Source of the DNA: Nymphalis io
Taxonomy: Eukaryota > Arthropoda > Insecta > Lepidoptera > Nymphalidae
DNA length: 64,000 bases
Assembly: GCF_905147045.1 (NCBI RefSeq)
Contig: NC_065897.1
Coordinates: 6,215,001 to 6,279,000 of the forward strand
Reading direction: 5' to 3'
Shown here: positions 61,798 to 64,000 of the stretch, one piece after another
Numbering within the stretch: position 1 is the first letter of the stretch
How the letters are laid out: every line of letters starts with the position of its first letter
Notes under the pieces: generated by a model
Told to the model about the DNA's origin: nothing
The model's database searches: none
Seen by the model: only the letters and a program-made list of their open reading frames with translations
Translations under genes and position numbers: made by a program

Positions 61798-64000
61798 TGT
61801 CCAGATAAAATATTTGATTATATGATGACATATTAATAAAAACTGTGTTTAAGTGATTAATAATTTAATTTGCATTCAATTTAAAGCAATTTTGTTTTCG
61901 TAGTAAAATTTATATACTTTTGCTGTCAAGCTATGAATTTACCATTAAATGTTACAAATAGAAATTTGTAATCAATTCAGGTTTTAATTACAATAAATCC
62001 GCACTTAAAAGCGCATAGAGAAGAGCCGAGATCAATAAGCAATTTCCCCAAGACACCGGATGCGGTCTGCCGGGCACAAGTTCAATTATTATTGAATTTC
62101 CTACGCCAGGGACGACAAAAAGAGAAGGTTCAGCTTCCTTTTAAGTTATGACGTTATGCATTACACTTAAATTAATGAAACGCTTAAGTAATATAACCTA
62201 CTAAAATAAAAATTGTAAATTTTATCTCTTTCTATAATTTTTTCCTTTTTATTGAATAAAAATTATAAGGATTTAACTAATGCAAATAATAAATATATTT
62301 AATATTACGTTATATGATTGTAGTTTAATTATTATTACTACTATAATCAATGAACAATTCCGTATTTGTTTTTACCATAATGAATAACAAATACTTTTGC
62401 AATAATTAAGAAGTTATACCGTGTTGTTATTTCATCTAATCGGTTTTACAAAGGGTTACTCCTCACGCCACTTTATTTCACTTTGTATTATTTGGGATTA
62501 ATTTGTCGTTACTTATCTATAATTTCAACTTGATTTGAGTTCGTTTATTTTAGGATTATTTGGAGAGGATTTAGATTTTATTGTCAATTATCCGTATTGA
62601 AATTAATATAAGTCAATATTCTGACTATTAATGCAAAGTTAAAAGTATAAAAAATAAAATTTGAAATTTGAAGGAAACATTCTTTTATAATGTAAAACCA
62701 AGCAAGCATTTTAATTATGGGAGGCGCTGTAATCTTAATTTGTTTGTTACATTTATTTGTTAATATTTATATATTGTTAATGCGAATTAATTATGCAGTC
62801 ATAATTTTTTTGTCGCACTGATAACAATAAAAAATATAAAATTATTTCAAATGTTGGTTTTATGTTTTAATCTTTCAAATGTTGAAACTAAAAAAATCGG
62901 TAAAAATTCAAAGTATTTTTGTCCTTTTATATGACGTTGCATAATTGATAAATAACATCGTTTTATATTTAGTCTTTTAGTTAAATACTCTTTGTACAGA
63001 AAGTTATGGGAGTACTAAGGTTTCTTGTCCACTCTACACGTGTCTTTACTCTGTGGTCCTAAAACAGCAATGGGCACTTCTAGATTTTCGAAGATTTCAA
63101 CAGTGCAGAACTCGCACGGCTGGTCACATTACCTCCAATGACCGGTGAGTCATTGTAGTTTTAAAGCCCAACTCCCAGCGGTACGCGGCACGCAACGCTG
63201 CCTCGCTAGTTCATACGCTCCAGTGGGCAATTTAGAAAATGTTTGCAATTTTGAACACCGCATTCTATTTAATTTCGCTTGTATAGTTTGTAATGACTTG
63301 AAATTATTTGATGACATTAGCTGGTGTTTAATCTATTGTTACATTTTTTATTAATACCTTTAATACATCACTGTGATAATCGACCTGAAGGGAATTTATT
63401 GTATATTTATACATGGCTATGCATATTTTCTGTCTTAAATCGATAGAACATAATCTGAACGATTGTCATATAGGCAACAAGTCCGTATCAGATTACTAAT
63501 ACGATACGGTCGACACATGGCGCGTGCATTGGATTGAAGCAAAATCGACAATTCGATCGTGGCAAAATCAACACGACCGGTGACCGCGTCGCTACACTAG
63601 TATTGTTAATTATAAAACATCTGACGTAACGTGTCTTATATATAAATAATAAGTAAATATGATATTTTTTTTAAAATAATCATAAAAATAATAACTTTTA
63701 CATATGTGAATACGATGCTCAATCATAAAAAATGACATACGCATATTTAAAAAAAAAGACATACTTATTTACTATAATTAATATCTAAGGCGCATCATTT
63801 TACAGCCATGAGCATAATTATGTCAGGTGAAAAAAATACAGAGCATCACGAACATAAAAACTAGTTAATAATATTTATATTTTATTTACTCGTATGTGTA
63901 TCACGTAGACCTTAAAACGTGTTCTAATAATTTCATACACAATCATAAATTCTAATTTAGCGAGTTGCCGGATCGAGTTACCAGCTACAGTATCGCGACT

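Larger units (their letters stand above)
47969..64000 (-). other. dac long upstream intron (at least 16 kb, incomplete)
   Basis: The intron starts upstream of the TTTTTTCAG acceptor at 47969-47970, and its 5' end lies beyond the window. I looked on the minus strand for the missing N-terminal half of the Dachbox coil and for the Ski/Sno/Dac domain and found neither. The content is AT-rich DNA with two truncated B SINEs (51394-51512, 61682-61797), an old A copy (60440-60625), TA-rich repeats, and four GC-balanced islands that stand out as candidate regulatory DNA (50090-50530, 55870-56260, 56450-57160, 59640-59765). Confidence 0.75.

Overview
The window is nuclear DNA from a lepidopteran, probably a butterfly of the nymphalid type. 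It is very AT-rich, genes are sparse, and three SINE-like families recur that are of the kind scattered through butterfly genomes. I cannot name the species. There are no operons, ribosome binding sites, CRISPR arrays or genuine tRNA or rRNA genes.

The one host gene I can support is the 3' part of dachshund (dac), on the minus strand. Three coding exons (47822-47968, 46836-47036, 40786-40916) join in phase. They encode the end of the conserved C-terminal Dachbox coiled coil, a proline-rich linker, and an insect-type C-terminal tail ending in a TAG stop at 40786-40788. Everything upstream of the coil, including the DNA-binding Ski/Sno/Dac domain, must lie beyond 64000. The intron running from 47969 to the window end is therefore at least 16 kb. 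Introns and flanks of this size are expected for a developmental transcription regulator with many enhancers.

The region from 1 to about 40000 is gene desert downstream of dac. It holds one 5'-truncated non-LTR retrotransposon with an unbroken reverse-transcriptase frame (4656-6137) and many copies of three short families. Family A is about 290 bp, is A-tailed and has no clear tRNA head. Family B is about 300 bp with a tRNA-like head, and several copies have perfect target-site duplications. Family C is about 350-380 bp with a different tRNA-like head. One C copy sits inside an older A copy near 9260-9600.

The dac introns (40917-64000) contain few SINEs, and mostly old or truncated ones. They also hold several base-composition islands and motif clusters that are candidate enhancers: 45040-45190, 55870-56260, 56450-57160 and 59640-59765. 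Another such block lies in the desert at 28915-29130.

The most unusual structural signal is a set of perfect short inverted repeats with tiny spacers: 19837-19868, 22468-22500, 37076-37116, 44688-44750, 59177-59211, plus a TA-cored palindrome at 52886-52967. At 22468-22500 comparison with sister SINE copies shows that the palindrome replaced normal sequence, and at 44688-44764 a third partial copy follows. Both patterns fit local template-switch mutation. I found no convincing new multi-gene system.
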